A DNA stretch of 35,316 nucleotides from a bacterium. Lineage in GTDB: Bacteria > Armatimonadota > Chthonomonadetes > Chthonomonadales > Chthonomonadaceae. The first letter of the stretch is position 1, and each line of letters opens with the position of its first letter. The notes under the pieces are model-generated. The model saw only the letters and a program-made list of their open reading frames with translations, was not told the DNA's origin and did not search any database. The translations under genes were made by a program, and so were the position numbers. Of the stretch, positions 25,409 through 33,239 are shown piece by piece. The stretch covers positions 1-35,316 of the forward strand of contig JAJZFJ010000165.1 in assembly GCA_021805395.1 (NCBI GenBank), in the 5' to 3' direction.

Positions 25409-25473
25409 TAACTTAGTATGATAAGAAACCATATAGATTATTGACTGGCACGATGGGGATCTACAGCCGGTAA

Positions 25474-26202
25474 TTATGCGAGGAGAATCGCTCTCACTCT
25501 TTCCAGATCCTCCTGTGTATCGACTCCAACAGAAGGGTGTTGCAGTTCAACCATTCTAATTTTGTAACCATATTCAAGTGCTCTAAGCTGTTCCAAACCC
25601 TCCGTCTGTTCAAGAGGTGAGGGAGGCAGCACTGTAAAAATTCGGAGAAATGATGCTTTATATGCATAGAGACCTATATGAAGCTTAGGCTGTACTATAT
25701 TTTCGTTTCGAGTGTAAGGAATAAGTGACCTAGAGAAGTAGAGAGCATTGCTGCTCCTGTCTAATACAACCTTCACAGCGGCAGTGTTGTTCAAAGACTC
25801 GTTTGGGCATACACAGCATGCACTACTCATCATCAATAGCGGATCTTCAAGGAGGGGGCGTACAACGGCATCCAGTGCCTCAGTCTCTATGAGAGGCTCA
25901 TCACCCTGAATATTGACCACGATATCCTGATCATCCAGACCCAGAAGATGCACGGTTTCTGCAAGTCTGTCGGATCCTGTGGGGTGATCCGCTCTTGTGA
26001 TGATAACTGATCCACCTGCCTCTTCAATGACCGCGGCAATCTCAGCATCTGGAGTAGATACACATACCCTTGAGAGAAGCGCCGACTGCTTTGCACGATT
26101 CCACACATGCCAGATCATTGGATGTCCTGCAATATCAAGGAGGGGTTTATTTGGCAGTCGTGTGGATGCCAGTCGTGAGGGAATGATTCCTACAATTCGC
26201 AT
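25474..26202 (-). CDS. kdsB: 3-deoxy-manno-octulosonate cytidylyltransferase (KdsB)
   Basis: KdsB activates Kdo as CMP-Kdo for lipopolysaccharide inner-core synthesis. The 242-residue product begins IVGIIPSRLASTRLPNKPLL, the cytidylyltransferase nucleotide-binding signature. It also has HPTGSDRLAE, VVNIQGDEPLIE (metal/CTP site), LHIGLYAYKASFL, and the C-terminal EQLRALEYGYKIRM and VGVDTQEDLERVR motifs. Length and motifs are typical. Its presence implies Kdo-containing LPS. AGGA lies 8 bases before the ATG. It is separated from the upstream operon by a terminator and is transcribed on its own or with an independent promoter. Confidence 0.97.
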   Translation of the reverse strand: MRIVGIIPSRLASTRLPNKPLLDIAGHPMIWHVWNRAKQSALLSRVCVSTPDAEIAAVIEEAGGSVIITRADHPTGSDRLAETVHLLGLDDQDIVVNIQGDEPLIETEALDAVVRPLLEDPLLMMSSACCVCPNESLNNTAAVKVVLDRSSNALYFSRSLIPYTRNENIVQPKLHIGLYAYKASFLRIFTVLPPSPLEQTEGLEQLRALEYGYKIRMVELQHPSVGVDTQEDLERVRAILLA

Positions 26203-26302
26203 GAATTTGTCCTGGGTTGATAGTTGAATTAGTCCGGCTGGTGTATAGAAATCTACACTTCACCTGTTCAACCGAAATGGATATAGTTCGGAGAAACTTT
26301 AT

Positions 26303-26342
26303 GAAAAGGGCGACCTGATGCAAAACTGCATCCAGGTCGCCC
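26303..26342 (-). terminator. Rho-independent terminator of the TPR-ABC-hypothetical operon
   Basis: On the minus strand, a GC-rich stem begins GGGCGACCTGGATGCA. A GTTT loop and the complementary arm TGCATCAGGTCGCCC (one bulge) follow, then TTTT. It starts 13 bp after the stop of the hypothetical gene at 26355, the expected place for operon termination, and insulates kdsB. Confidence 0.88.
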
Positions 26343-26354
26343 ATCATCAAGAAG

Positions 26355-26891
26355 TTAATTACCTGGGGTTTGTGTGTCTACAACCTGCTGCTGAACAATT
26401 GTATGTGAGTTTGTGAGACATTCAAATATCTCCTGCTTTTGACCCAAAGCAGATAGATCGATGGTACCAACAAGATATTTTGCCACAACCACTTGTCCAG
26501 TTTGCCCTTTGGATGGAGGTGAATATACCACTGTCTGTTTTGGTGTAGATGGGCTGGCCTGATAGGTAAGTGCACTCGAGTCTGGTAAATAGTCAGGAAC
26601 CAGTTCGCTTAGTTTGGCGGGATATTTGCCATTATGTTTCTGTTCATATCGGGTGAGAGCCACATCAATTTCTGTCAGTTTTTGTTTACATGCAACTGTG
26701 CCATTTCCCAGGTTACTGAATGTTGACATGAGATGTGGAGTTTTGCTCAATGCTACTACAGTCACTATTATCATGATAAGTATGAGAATTGCACATCCAA
26801 CTCCACCTGCAATGAGGCAGTTGGTACCTGCCGACCTTTGTGGGCGAATGGGCAGGGGAGGTGGTGCTCCAAATGGTTGACCTGGGTTCAT
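26355..26891 (-). CDS. Membrane-anchored hypothetical protein with pilin-like periplasmic domain
   Basis: A 178-residue protein of unknown function. A proline-rich cytoplasmic N-terminus (QPFGAPPPLPIRP) leads to one transmembrane helix (about residues 24-48, CLIAGGVGCAILILIMIIVT). A soluble domain follows with EIDVALTRYEQKHNGKYPAK then LSELVPDYLPDS, a pattern like the major-pseudopilin/GspG globular region ('L..Y....G.YP..L..LVP..L'). It lacks a prepilin cleavage site at the N-terminus, so it is not itself a pilin. AAGGAGA lies 5 bases before the ATG. It is 15 bp after the ABC ATPase gene and just ahead of the operon terminator. Confidence 0.75.
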   Translation of the reverse strand: MNPGQPFGAPPPLPIRPQRSAGTNCLIAGGVGCAILILIMIIVTVVALSKTPHLMSTFSNLGNGTVACKQKLTEIDVALTRYEQKHNGKYPAKLSELVPDYLPDSSALTYQASPSTPKQTVVYSPPSKGQTGQVVVAKYLVGTIDLSALGQKQEIFECLTNSHTIVQQQVVDTQTPGN

Positions 26892-26906
26892 ATGTATCTC
26901 CTTGGT

Positions 26907-28403
26907 TTAATTTCCACCCGTTGCAAGTTGCATAATTTTTTCCTGGGTAGCCTCTTCCCTACTCAGTTCCCCTGTGAGATGTCCTTCATGCATTACGAGA
27001 ATTCTGTCACTCATCCCAAGTACTTCAGGCAGCTCGGAGGATATCATCAGAATGGCAACGCCATCTGCAACCAGATTGTTCATGATTCGATATATCTCAC
27101 TCTTTGCTCCAACATCAATCCCTCTTGTAGGCTCATCAAAGATCATGATTCGTGATCCTCTAAACAGCCACTGAGACAGAACAACTTTCTGCTGGTTTCC
27201 TCCAGACAGGTTTCGCACTAGCTGCTCAACCGAGGGAGTGCGTATAGCAAGTTTATTACGGTATTCCTCTGCTACAAGTTTCTCTTTTTTTGTTTGAAGA
27301 AATCCGCCTGAACTTATGGACTGAAGGTTTGCTTTACTGGTGTTTTTTCTTATCTCCATGCTCAAAACCAGTCCCTGAGATTTACGGTCTTCAGTTACAA
27401 AACCGATACCCAGACCAATTGCATCACTGGGGCTGTCAATTTTCACAGGCTTGCCATCTATGGATATTTCACCGCTATCCATCTTATCCGCACCAAATAT
27501 AACACGTGCTGTTTCTGTTCTGCCTGATCCAACCAGACCTGCCAGCCCAACAATCTCGCCATGACGAATGTTAAATGAAACATTGTCTATTACACCTTTT
27601 CTGGTAAGGCCTTTTACTGACAGTGCAATTTCTCCCAGTGGAGCTACAACCTTTGGGATTGCATCGGTAAGATCACGGCCAACCATCAGCTTGACAATGT
27701 CTTCACGGGTGAGTGTTTTCACTGGTCGGGTTGTAATGTGCTTTCCGTCTCGCATTATGGTAGCGGTATCACAAATTTCAGTGATCTCTTCCAGCCTGTG
27801 CGAGATATAGATGATTGCAACGCCTCTCTCTTTCAAGCGCTTCATTAGAACGAACAGAGCTTTTATCTCATGATCCGTTAATGTGGCGCTTGGCTCATCC
27901 ATAATGATTATCTTCACATCTCTACTGGTGGCTTTGGCAATTTCAACCATCTGCTGCTGAGCAATACTCAGGTTTTTTACAGGGGTGTGTGCATCAATCG
28001 TAACACCAAGCATGTTAAGCTGCTCCTGGGCATCTCGATAGAGCTTTCTGAAATTGACAATACCAGGAACGAGTTGAGGCTCTCTGCCCAGGTAGATGTT
28101 CTCGCCAGCAGACAAAAATGGTGCTAAATTGAACTCCTGATAGATGATAGATATGCCCAAACTCATCGCTTTAAGTGGGCTGTCTATGTGCACAATGCTG
28201 CCATCCAGTAAAATGTCACCACTGTCTTTCGAAGTAGCACCAGCCAGTACCTTCATAAGGGTAGATTTACCAGCACCATTCTCGCCAAGGAGTGCGTGTA
28301 TTTCACCTGCGTGAACTGTAAGAGAGACGCCATCTAGCGCTCTCACTCCAGGATACAACTTGGTAATGTTCCGCATTTCCAGCACTGGTGTTTTGTCTGT
28401 CAT
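26907..28403 (-). CDS. Sugar-type ABC transporter ATP-binding protein (RbsA/MglA/XylG class), apparently orphan
   Basis: A 498-residue protein with two fused nucleotide-binding domains, as in monosaccharide importers (CUT2). NBD1 has Walker A GENGAGKST, signature LSIAQQQMVEIAKATS, and Walker B IIIMDEPSATLT. NBD2 has the degenerate Walker A GLVGSGRTE, signature LSGGNQQKVVLSQWL, and Walker B IMIFDEPTRGIDVG, the normal asymmetry for this class. The ATG at 28403 follows the TPR gene stop by one base, with AGGAGA inside that gene. No permease or substrate-binding protein gene is adjacent, so its transporter partners must be encoded elsewhere. The sugar is unknown. Confidence 0.93.
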   Translation of the reverse strand: MTDKTPVLEMRNITKLYPGVRALDGVSLTVHAGEIHALLGENGAGKSTLMKVLAGATSKDSGDILLDGSIVHIDSPLKAMSLGISIIYQEFNLAPFLSAGENIYLGREPQLVPGIVNFRKLYRDAQEQLNMLGVTIDAHTPVKNLSIAQQQMVEIAKATSRDVKIIIMDEPSATLTDHEIKALFVLMKRLKERGVAIIYISHRLEEITEICDTATIMRDGKHITTRPVKTLTREDIVKLMVGRDLTDAIPKVVAPLGEIALSVKGLTRKGVIDNVSFNIRHGEIVGLAGLVGSGRTETARVIFGADKMDSGEISIDGKPVKIDSPSDAIGLGIGFVTEDRKSQGLVLSMEIRKNTSKANLQSISSGGFLQTKKEKLVAEEYRNKLAIRTPSVEQLVRNLSGGNQQKVVLSQWLFRGSRIMIFDEPTRGIDVGAKSEIYRIMNNLVADGVAILMISSELPEVLGMSDRILVMHEGHLTGELSREEATQEKIMQLATGGN

Positions 28404-28404
28404 C

Positions 28405-31400
28405 CTATTCTCCTGACACTTTTGATTTTGCTAATATTTTGAGACTGTCCAAGCCAGCCAGTGCTGGTTCGTATCCAGGTACTTCCTTTTCCGCTATTGT
28501 GAACTGGGATTTTGCCTCTGCAATGTTCTGTTCCTGCTGATACCCTGTTCCTGCAATACAATGAGCTTCTGCCTGAAGGAGTAGAGAGGCATTGGCTAGA
28601 GAGTAGGTTGTAGTGCATAGAGAGATCATCTGCTTAACCATGTGCTGTTGGTTGTAAAGTGTGGCAAGAGAATGAAATGCTTTTTCATCCAGAGGATTTG
28701 CATTGAGAGCGCTCTTGTATTCAAGAATTGCCTCCGGTATCTTACCTTGATTCGAAAGGCGTTGAGCCAAGTCACAGCGTAATTTGTTGCGAGTCTGTTG
28801 AGAGAGTACCTTATTTGCTATTAAATCTGAGTAGATTCCATTTGCTGCATCTACCTTTTGCTGGCTATCCAGAAGATTTGCAAGGTTGATGTTCAGAGAT
28901 ACATCGTCAGGTGCAATCGCCGCGGCTTTCTGAAGATACTGTGTAGCTGTCTTCATGTCACCATGGTTCTGGTAGGCTTCAGATATTGCTTCCAACACTT
29001 TTGCATGTGAGGCGTTTTTTGACGCAAGGCTGGACATGAAAGCATTGCCTGCTGTCACCTCCTGTCCAGCTGTATTATAGCCATCCATAAGAGCTGACAA
29101 TAGAATAGCATCCGATGGATACTTCTTTACTTTATTCTGCATTAGTGTGAACCAGTCATCCTGCCGGCCCATCAGGGTGTACAGGTGCAGTTGATCTGCA
29201 TAGACCTGTGGATCTGCAGGCTCTGCATCTATCAGTCTGTTTCTAAGTACCAGCGCCTGCCTGTAGTGCTTCTGGATTGTAAGAATTGCTGCTTCTCTAT
29301 CAAGTATCCAGTATGACTGAGGTTCAAGCTTTGCCAGCTTTTCATAGTTCAGTAGAGCCTGCGAAAGATCACCTGCAGTTTGCTGGGTTTGTGCCAGATT
29401 GGTTATGAGTGCCTGATCGTTGGGAGAATTTTTAAGAAGGGCTTCGTAGGTATCTTCAGCCTGGGAAAGCATGTTATGCTGCCGATAGAGTGTGGCGAGT
29501 TCAAGACTGTAGTTTATCGGCGATTTTGCTCTTTCAGACGCTTTTTTCAGTGCGGAAACAGCATCAGGAATATCATTCTGCTGCTCATAGATATTCGCTA
29601 ACAGAGAGTACGGCTCAGCAGCGAGAGGCAGTGCTTTGGTTAGTTTAACCAGCTCATCTACCGCTTTTTGGGGCTCTTTTAGCTGCAGGTAGATGGACGC
29701 AATCTCTCTGTAGGGAGTCATCCTTACCGGCTGATGATTGGAAGCTTCATAAGCTTCGTCCTCATGTTTGGCTTGTTCCAGCCATCCTATTGCCTGATGA
29801 AGGTGGTGTGTTGATTGAGCGATATCTGCCAAACCCTGAAGCGCAGTTAGCCGCCAGGATCTTCTGTTTGAAACAGCAAATAGCCTCTTGTTCGCCGGTA
29901 CATCCATTGCCTTGGGATCCATAAGCAGGATGTTATGGTAGTATGTGGATGCCTCTGCGGGATTACCAGATTTGACATAGTCATTAGCCATTGCCAGAAC
30001 TGCATCTCCATCCTGCGGTTCAATCTGCAGGAGTGATTTCCAGGTTTGAATGGCAGCAGTCCACTGTGTGGTAGCTTCCTGTAGAAATGCTAGCTGCTGG
30101 TAAGCAACGGTATCGGATGGATTCTTTTTGATAAACTGCTGCCAAACCATCTCTGCACCAGCACCATCGCGGTTCATAATATCGAGATTTGCAATTCCGA
30201 AAGCAGCCGTCTGATCGGTTGGATCCTTATCCAAAAGCCCAGTATAGATGGCTCTGGCCTTATTAACATGGCCAGTTCTGCTATAGAGCACGGCTAACTG
30301 AACTGGAAGTTTCTGGTTTTTGGGGTCTTTAACCAATGCCTGTTTATAGGCGATGACTGCTTCATTCAGTACTTTGTCCTGCGCAGCACCAGGTTCCATG
30401 AGGAGTGCCTCGTCTGCAAGCGACTGTGCTAACTGCTCTTCAACAATAGGATTGGTATTGCCAAATGCTCCTTTAGCAAGTCGAAACTGGTTGGCAGCTT
30501 CCCCAAACTGTTTTTTTGTAATGTATAAAATTCCCAGATTGTAATGACCGGCAGGATTATTTGGGTAGAGTTTGAGAGCTGCCAGATATGCATTAATTGC
30601 TGGATCTGTCTGTAGAAGCTGCTGTTCGAGGTATGCCCTGGAGAACAGCGCAGTAAAGTTTTTAGGATCCAGTTGAAGCGCTCTGTTATTGTATTTCTGA
30701 GCCTCTTGCAGATCGGAGGCGTTCTGACAGATTTCAGTTGCCAATATTAATGGAAAAGGGGATTTGGGCATAAGTTCAGCTGCATCATTTGCCTGTTTAA
30801 GTGCAGGTACAAACCTCCTTAAATGGAGGAGTGCGACAGCATAGTTATAGCGTGCATCCGAATCTTTTGGCATCTCAACAACTGCTTTGGAGAAATGGGC
30901 TGCTGCAGAGGTGTCATCTCCAGCATTTGCTGCGACTAGACCCAGCGCCATCTCAGCCGACTCTCTCTCAATCATGTTGGGGTTGTGTGCAAGTACTCTA
31001 TCTGCCCATTTCACCGCTAAAGATGACTGATGACGTAATGCTGCGAGACGCGCTAGCCGCGAGGCAGTGTTGTTATCTGTGGGATCAATTGCAGCAATTT
31101 TCAGCAAAACCGCTTCCACACCATTTAGATTGTGCTCAGCTGAGTAGATGTTATAGATTTGCCCATAAGTAATCATTACAATCGGTTTTTGTGCTGCACT
31201 TGAACCGGCGAGCGCAATTATTTTATGAAAGATTGTGAGGGCTTCGTCTCTTTTGCCCTGCTTCAATAATTTTGAAGCATTGTTATAGAGTGTAATTAAC
31301 TTCTTCTGGATAGCGGTGGGAGGAGTGAACGCTTTGGAGTTTGTATTGCCTGCAATGGATGTGGAGGGATGAAAGGTCAGCAATGTTAGTGCAACTGAAA

Positions 31401-31443
31401 CTGCAAGGGATGACCTGCGGAAATGTGTAGTTGTAAGACGCAC
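28405..31443 (-). CDS. Large exported tetratricopeptide-repeat protein
   Basis: A 1012-residue protein made almost entirely of TPR units in tandem from about residue 50 to the C-terminus. Examples are NYAVALLHLRRFVPALKQAN, then AGHYNLGILYITKKQFGEAA and QTAAFGIANLDIM. The N-terminus has basic residues then a hydrophobic core (SSLAVSVALTLLTF) ending near SIAG, so it is probably periplasmic or outer-membrane attached. I place the start at a GTG at 31443 with GGAGG 6 bases upstream. The open frame reaches 31506, but upstream ATGs have no ribosome-binding site and would bury the signal peptide. It resembles scaffolds in polysaccharide/secretion systems, but no function is assignable. Confidence 0.85.
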   Translation of the reverse strand: MRLTTTHFRRSSLAVSVALTLLTFHPSTSIAGNTNSKAFTPPTAIQKKLITLYNNASKLLKQGKRDEALTIFHKIIALAGSSAAQKPIVMITYGQIYNIYSAEHNLNGVEAVLLKIAAIDPTDNNTASRLARLAALRHQSSLAVKWADRVLAHNPNMIERESAEMALGLVAANAGDDTSAAAHFSKAVVEMPKDSDARYNYAVALLHLRRFVPALKQANDAAELMPKSPFPLILATEICQNASDLQEAQKYNNRALQLDPKNFTALFSRAYLEQQLLQTDPAINAYLAALKLYPNNPAGHYNLGILYITKKQFGEAANQFRLAKGAFGNTNPIVEEQLAQSLADEALLMEPGAAQDKVLNEAVIAYKQALVKDPKNQKLPVQLAVLYSRTGHVNKARAIYTGLLDKDPTDQTAAFGIANLDIMNRDGAGAEMVWQQFIKKNPSDTVAYQQLAFLQEATTQWTAAIQTWKSLLQIEPQDGDAVLAMANDYVKSGNPAEASTYYHNILLMDPKAMDVPANKRLFAVSNRRSWRLTALQGLADIAQSTHHLHQAIGWLEQAKHEDEAYEASNHQPVRMTPYREIASIYLQLKEPQKAVDELVKLTKALPLAAEPYSLLANIYEQQNDIPDAVSALKKASERAKSPINYSLELATLYRQHNMLSQAEDTYEALLKNSPNDQALITNLAQTQQTAGDLSQALLNYEKLAKLEPQSYWILDREAAILTIQKHYRQALVLRNRLIDAEPADPQVYADQLHLYTLMGRQDDWFTLMQNKVKKYPSDAILLSALMDGYNTAGQEVTAGNAFMSSLASKNASHAKVLEAISEAYQNHGDMKTATQYLQKAAAIAPDDVSLNINLANLLDSQQKVDAANGIYSDLIANKVLSQQTRNKLRCDLAQRLSNQGKIPEAILEYKSALNANPLDEKAFHSLATLYNQQHMVKQMISLCTTTYSLANASLLLQAEAHCIAGTGYQQEQNIAEAKSQFTIAEKEVPGYEPALAGLDSLKILAKSKVSGE

Positions 31444-31528
31444 GAAAATCCTCCAGACTAAATGACTATCATGAAGCATTGTGACTAAGTGCTTAAAAAA
31501 TGTCAAGTGGAAATTTGTGATAAAGACC

Positions 31529-31557
31529 TTGACAAATGATTCCGATTATGAGAAACT
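31529..31557 (+). promoter_or_regulatory. Putative promoter of the tRNA-Asn gene
   Basis: A perfect TTGACA at 31529-31534 lies 35 bp before the tRNA. With a 17-bp spacer the -10 would be GAAACT (31552-31557), only 3 of 6 consensus bases. The position is right and the -35 strong, but the -10 is weak. Confidence 0.4.
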
Positions 31558-31568
31558 AATTGTCGTAT

Positions 31569-31640
31569 TCCTCGCTAGCTCAACGGCAGAGCGTTCGGCT
31601 GTTAACCGAAATGTTGGTGGTTCGAATCCACCGCGGGGAG
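31569..31640 (+). tRNA. tRNA-Asn (GTT)
   Basis: A 72-nt cloverleaf with a 7-bp acceptor stem (TCCTCGC with GCGGGGA, one G-T pair), D stem GCTC/GAGC, and anticodon stem TTCGG/CCGAA. The loop is CTGTTAA, giving anticodon GTT at 31611-31613. The T arm is GGTGG-TTCGAAT-CCACC, and G is the discriminator base. CCA is not encoded. A hairpin terminator follows 13 bp downstream. Confidence 0.97.
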
Positions 31641-31653
31641 CTTCTCAAAATTT

Positions 31654-31687
31654 AAGGCTCCGTGCATACATTGCACGGAGCCTTTTT
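31654..31687. terminator. Bidirectional intrinsic terminator between tRNA-Asn and tRNA-Arg
   Basis: AGGCTCCGTGCA and TGCACGGAGCCT form a 12-bp perfect stem around a TACAT loop. On plus it is followed by TTTTTC, terminating tRNA-Asn. On minus it is followed by TTAAATTTT, so it may also terminate the two convergent tRNA-Arg genes. Confidence 0.88.
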
Positions 31688-31689
31688 CA

Positions 31690-31762
31690 TGCCGTCGGAG
31701 GGAGTCGAACCCCCGACGCCCTCCTTAGGACGGAGGCGCTCTATCCACTGAGCTACGACGGC
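31690..31762 (-). tRNA. tRNA-Arg (CCT)
   Basis: A 73-nt cloverleaf on the minus strand: acceptor GCCGTCG/CGACGGC, D arm GCTC-AGTGGATA-GAGC, anticodon stem CCTCC/GGAGG with loop GTCCTAA (anticodon CCT, reading AGG), T arm with TTCGACT loop, A discriminator. CCA is not encoded. It lies 15 bp downstream of tRNA-Arg(GCG) on the same strand, probably in one transcript. Confidence 0.97.
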
Positions 31763-31777
31763 TGAGAATGGAAACAG

Positions 31778-31850
31778 TGCGCCCGGAGAGACTCGAACTC
31801 CCGGCCTACAGGTCCGCAACCTGCCGCTCTATCCGCTGAGCTACGGGCGC
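31778..31850 (-). tRNA. tRNA-Arg (GCG)
   Basis: A 73-nt cloverleaf on the minus strand: acceptor GCGCCCG/CGGGCGC, D arm GCTC-AGCGGATA-GAGC (with the A20-type arginine D-loop), anticodon stem GCAGG/CCTGT closed by a G-T pair, loop TTGCGGA, T arm GGGAG-TTCGAGT-CTCTC, A discriminator. Counting from position 32, the anticodon is GCG (31815-31817), reading CGC/CGT. Most bacteria use ACG, edited to inosine, for this codon box, so GCG is unusual. Confidence 0.93.
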
Positions 31851-32180
31851 AAATTAAACAGCTATAAACTTGTCCTGCCTATTATACGCCCCACATATGA
31901 TTAGCGTCAAGAAATTCTGGCTTCAGAGCATTGCCAGTAAACTAATTACCTCTCGTACAGGCACAATCAAAATGTATATTAATAGAGCGAAACCGCGTGC
32001 AGCGATGTACTCATATAGTATAATTTAACAATTCTTCATGTGTATCAGCTGCATGCAATAACAGATAGTAAATACATTGAACTTACTCTTGCGGTCGAGT
32101 TGTCATTGGGAAAGCTTTGACGTGAGATTTTCTTTCTTAATTCGAAACATTCCTGATAGATTTACGGGTATATTTACATC
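31851..32180. other. 330-bp AT-rich intergenic region upstream of the NodB lipoprotein gene
   Basis: No gene or RNA is recognised. A TATAAT at 32019-32024 has only a poor -35 match (GTGCAG, 16-bp spacing), so at most it is a weak promoter candidate for the deacetylase gene 157 bp downstream. The tRNA-Arg pair must also start from here on the minus strand, but no clear minus-strand promoter was found. Confidence 0.5.
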
Positions 32181-33239
32181 ATGAAACCATTAAGATCACT
32201 CCACTTTAAAACAATTCTGGCCAGCTGCTCACTGGGTGTTTCCATTAGTGGGTGCGGCAGCCATAATACAGTGCTGAATACACTGCAGTCTCAAACTGTT
32301 TTAACACCTGCATCCGGAGATTCAATAACCCATAAGTATCCTGTGCTTACTTCCGATGAGCTGAAGAAGATAAGACCAAACGAGGACGGTGAAGTCCCCA
32401 TTCTGGAATATCACAACGTATTCCTCAAATCTAACAGCCCATACTCACGCACAGTAGCGGGGTTGAAGAACGATCTTAATTTTCTCTACAAATTGAACTA
32501 TAGACCAATCAGTATGCGTTCTTATCTGGACAACCGCATCAATATTCCGGCAGGAAAATCACCGGTGATTCTGTCGTTTGATGATGCTGATGCTTCCCAG
32601 TTTCAGTACCTGCCAAATGGAGAAATTAGCCCGAACTGTGCCGTGGGAGTACTGATTGCCTTCCATAAACTTCATCCTGACTGGAGGTTGCGAGGGATAT
32701 TCTTTGTGCTTCCAGATAATGCATTTGGCAGGCTGGACGAGAGGTCCAAAAAGCTGAATGCACTGTTAAAGATGGGATTTGAGATTGGAAATCATACAAT
32801 CACCCATCCGCAGCTCAGCAAGTTATCATCCGTGAGGGTTCAGTGGGAGCTTGCTCAAAACGTGGCTAGAATAAAAGTACTGGCTCCAAAAGCAGATGAT
32901 GATGTGCTCGCGCTGCCTTACGGTGTTGCGCCGCGAAACAGGAAACTTGCGTTATCAGGAAGCTGGAATGGACTCAAGTATCATAACCGCGCTGTGATGT
33001 TAGCTGGAGCGCAGCCAGCCCCAGCAGTTATAGACAAGAAATTCCGGGCAATCGCAGTTCCAAGAGTGCAGCCGGTGCCAGGAAAATATGGAATGGTGTT
33101 TTGGCTGAAATATATGCAGGAACATCCTGGCATGAAATACATAAGCGACGGAAATCCCAAATTAACCACCATTCCTAAGTCATGTCTGCATAACATCAAT
33201 CGAAAACGCTTAAATGGAGCTAAGCTGCGAGTCTACTAG
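32181..33239 (+). CDS. NodB-type polysaccharide deacetylase lipoprotein
   Basis: A 352-residue lipoprotein: basic start, hydrophobic core, then lipobox SISGC with acylated C25. The NodB homology region runs from VPILEYHNVF (residues 72-81) through VILSFDDAD (D134-D135, catalytic base/metal ligand) to EIGNHTITHP (H205 and H209, the HxxxH metal site). An ALPYGVAPRN loop corresponds to motif 3. It probably de-N-acetylates a cell-surface glycan such as an exopolysaccharide or peptidoglycan. A missing conventional C-terminal leucine-rich motif leaves the substrate open. The last 20 bases overlap the convergent sigma factor gene. Confidence 0.87.
   Translation: MKPLRSLHFKTILASCSLGVSISGCGSHNTVLNTLQSQTVLTPASGDSITHKYPVLTSDELKKIRPNEDGEVPILEYHNVFLKSNSPYSRTVAGLKNDLNFLYKLNYRPISMRSYLDNRINIPAGKSPVILSFDDADASQFQYLPNGEISPNCAVGVLIAFHKLHPDWRLRGIFFVLPDNAFGRLDERSKKLNALLKMGFEIGNHTITHPQLSKLSSVRVQWELAQNVARIKVLAPKADDDVLALPYGVAPRNRKLALSGSWNGLKYHNRAVMLAGAQPAPAVIDKKFRAIAVPRVQPVPGKYGMVFWLKYMQEHPGMKYISDGNPKLTTIPKSCLHNINRKRLNGAKLRVY

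Noticed and set aside
24628-25416. Long plus-strand open frame (262 codons) antisense to cheB
   Set aside because: It shadows a well-conserved cheB with all catalytic residues, has no recognisable domain, and has no credible ribosome-binding site.
26907-28403. Degenerate second Walker A in the ABC ATPase as evidence of inactivation
   Set aside because: The GLVGSGRTE form in NBD2 is normal for RbsA/MglA-class ATPases.
31444-31506. ATG starts at 31506 and 31479 for the TPR protein
   Set aside because: Neither has a ribosome-binding site and both would place 12-21 extra residues before the signal peptide; the GTG at 31443 has GGAGG at 6 bases.
31481-31765. Plus-strand open frame of 94 codons across the tRNA cluster
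   Set aside because: It runs through tRNA-Asn, the terminator and tRNA-Arg(CCT); these structured RNAs explain the sequence.
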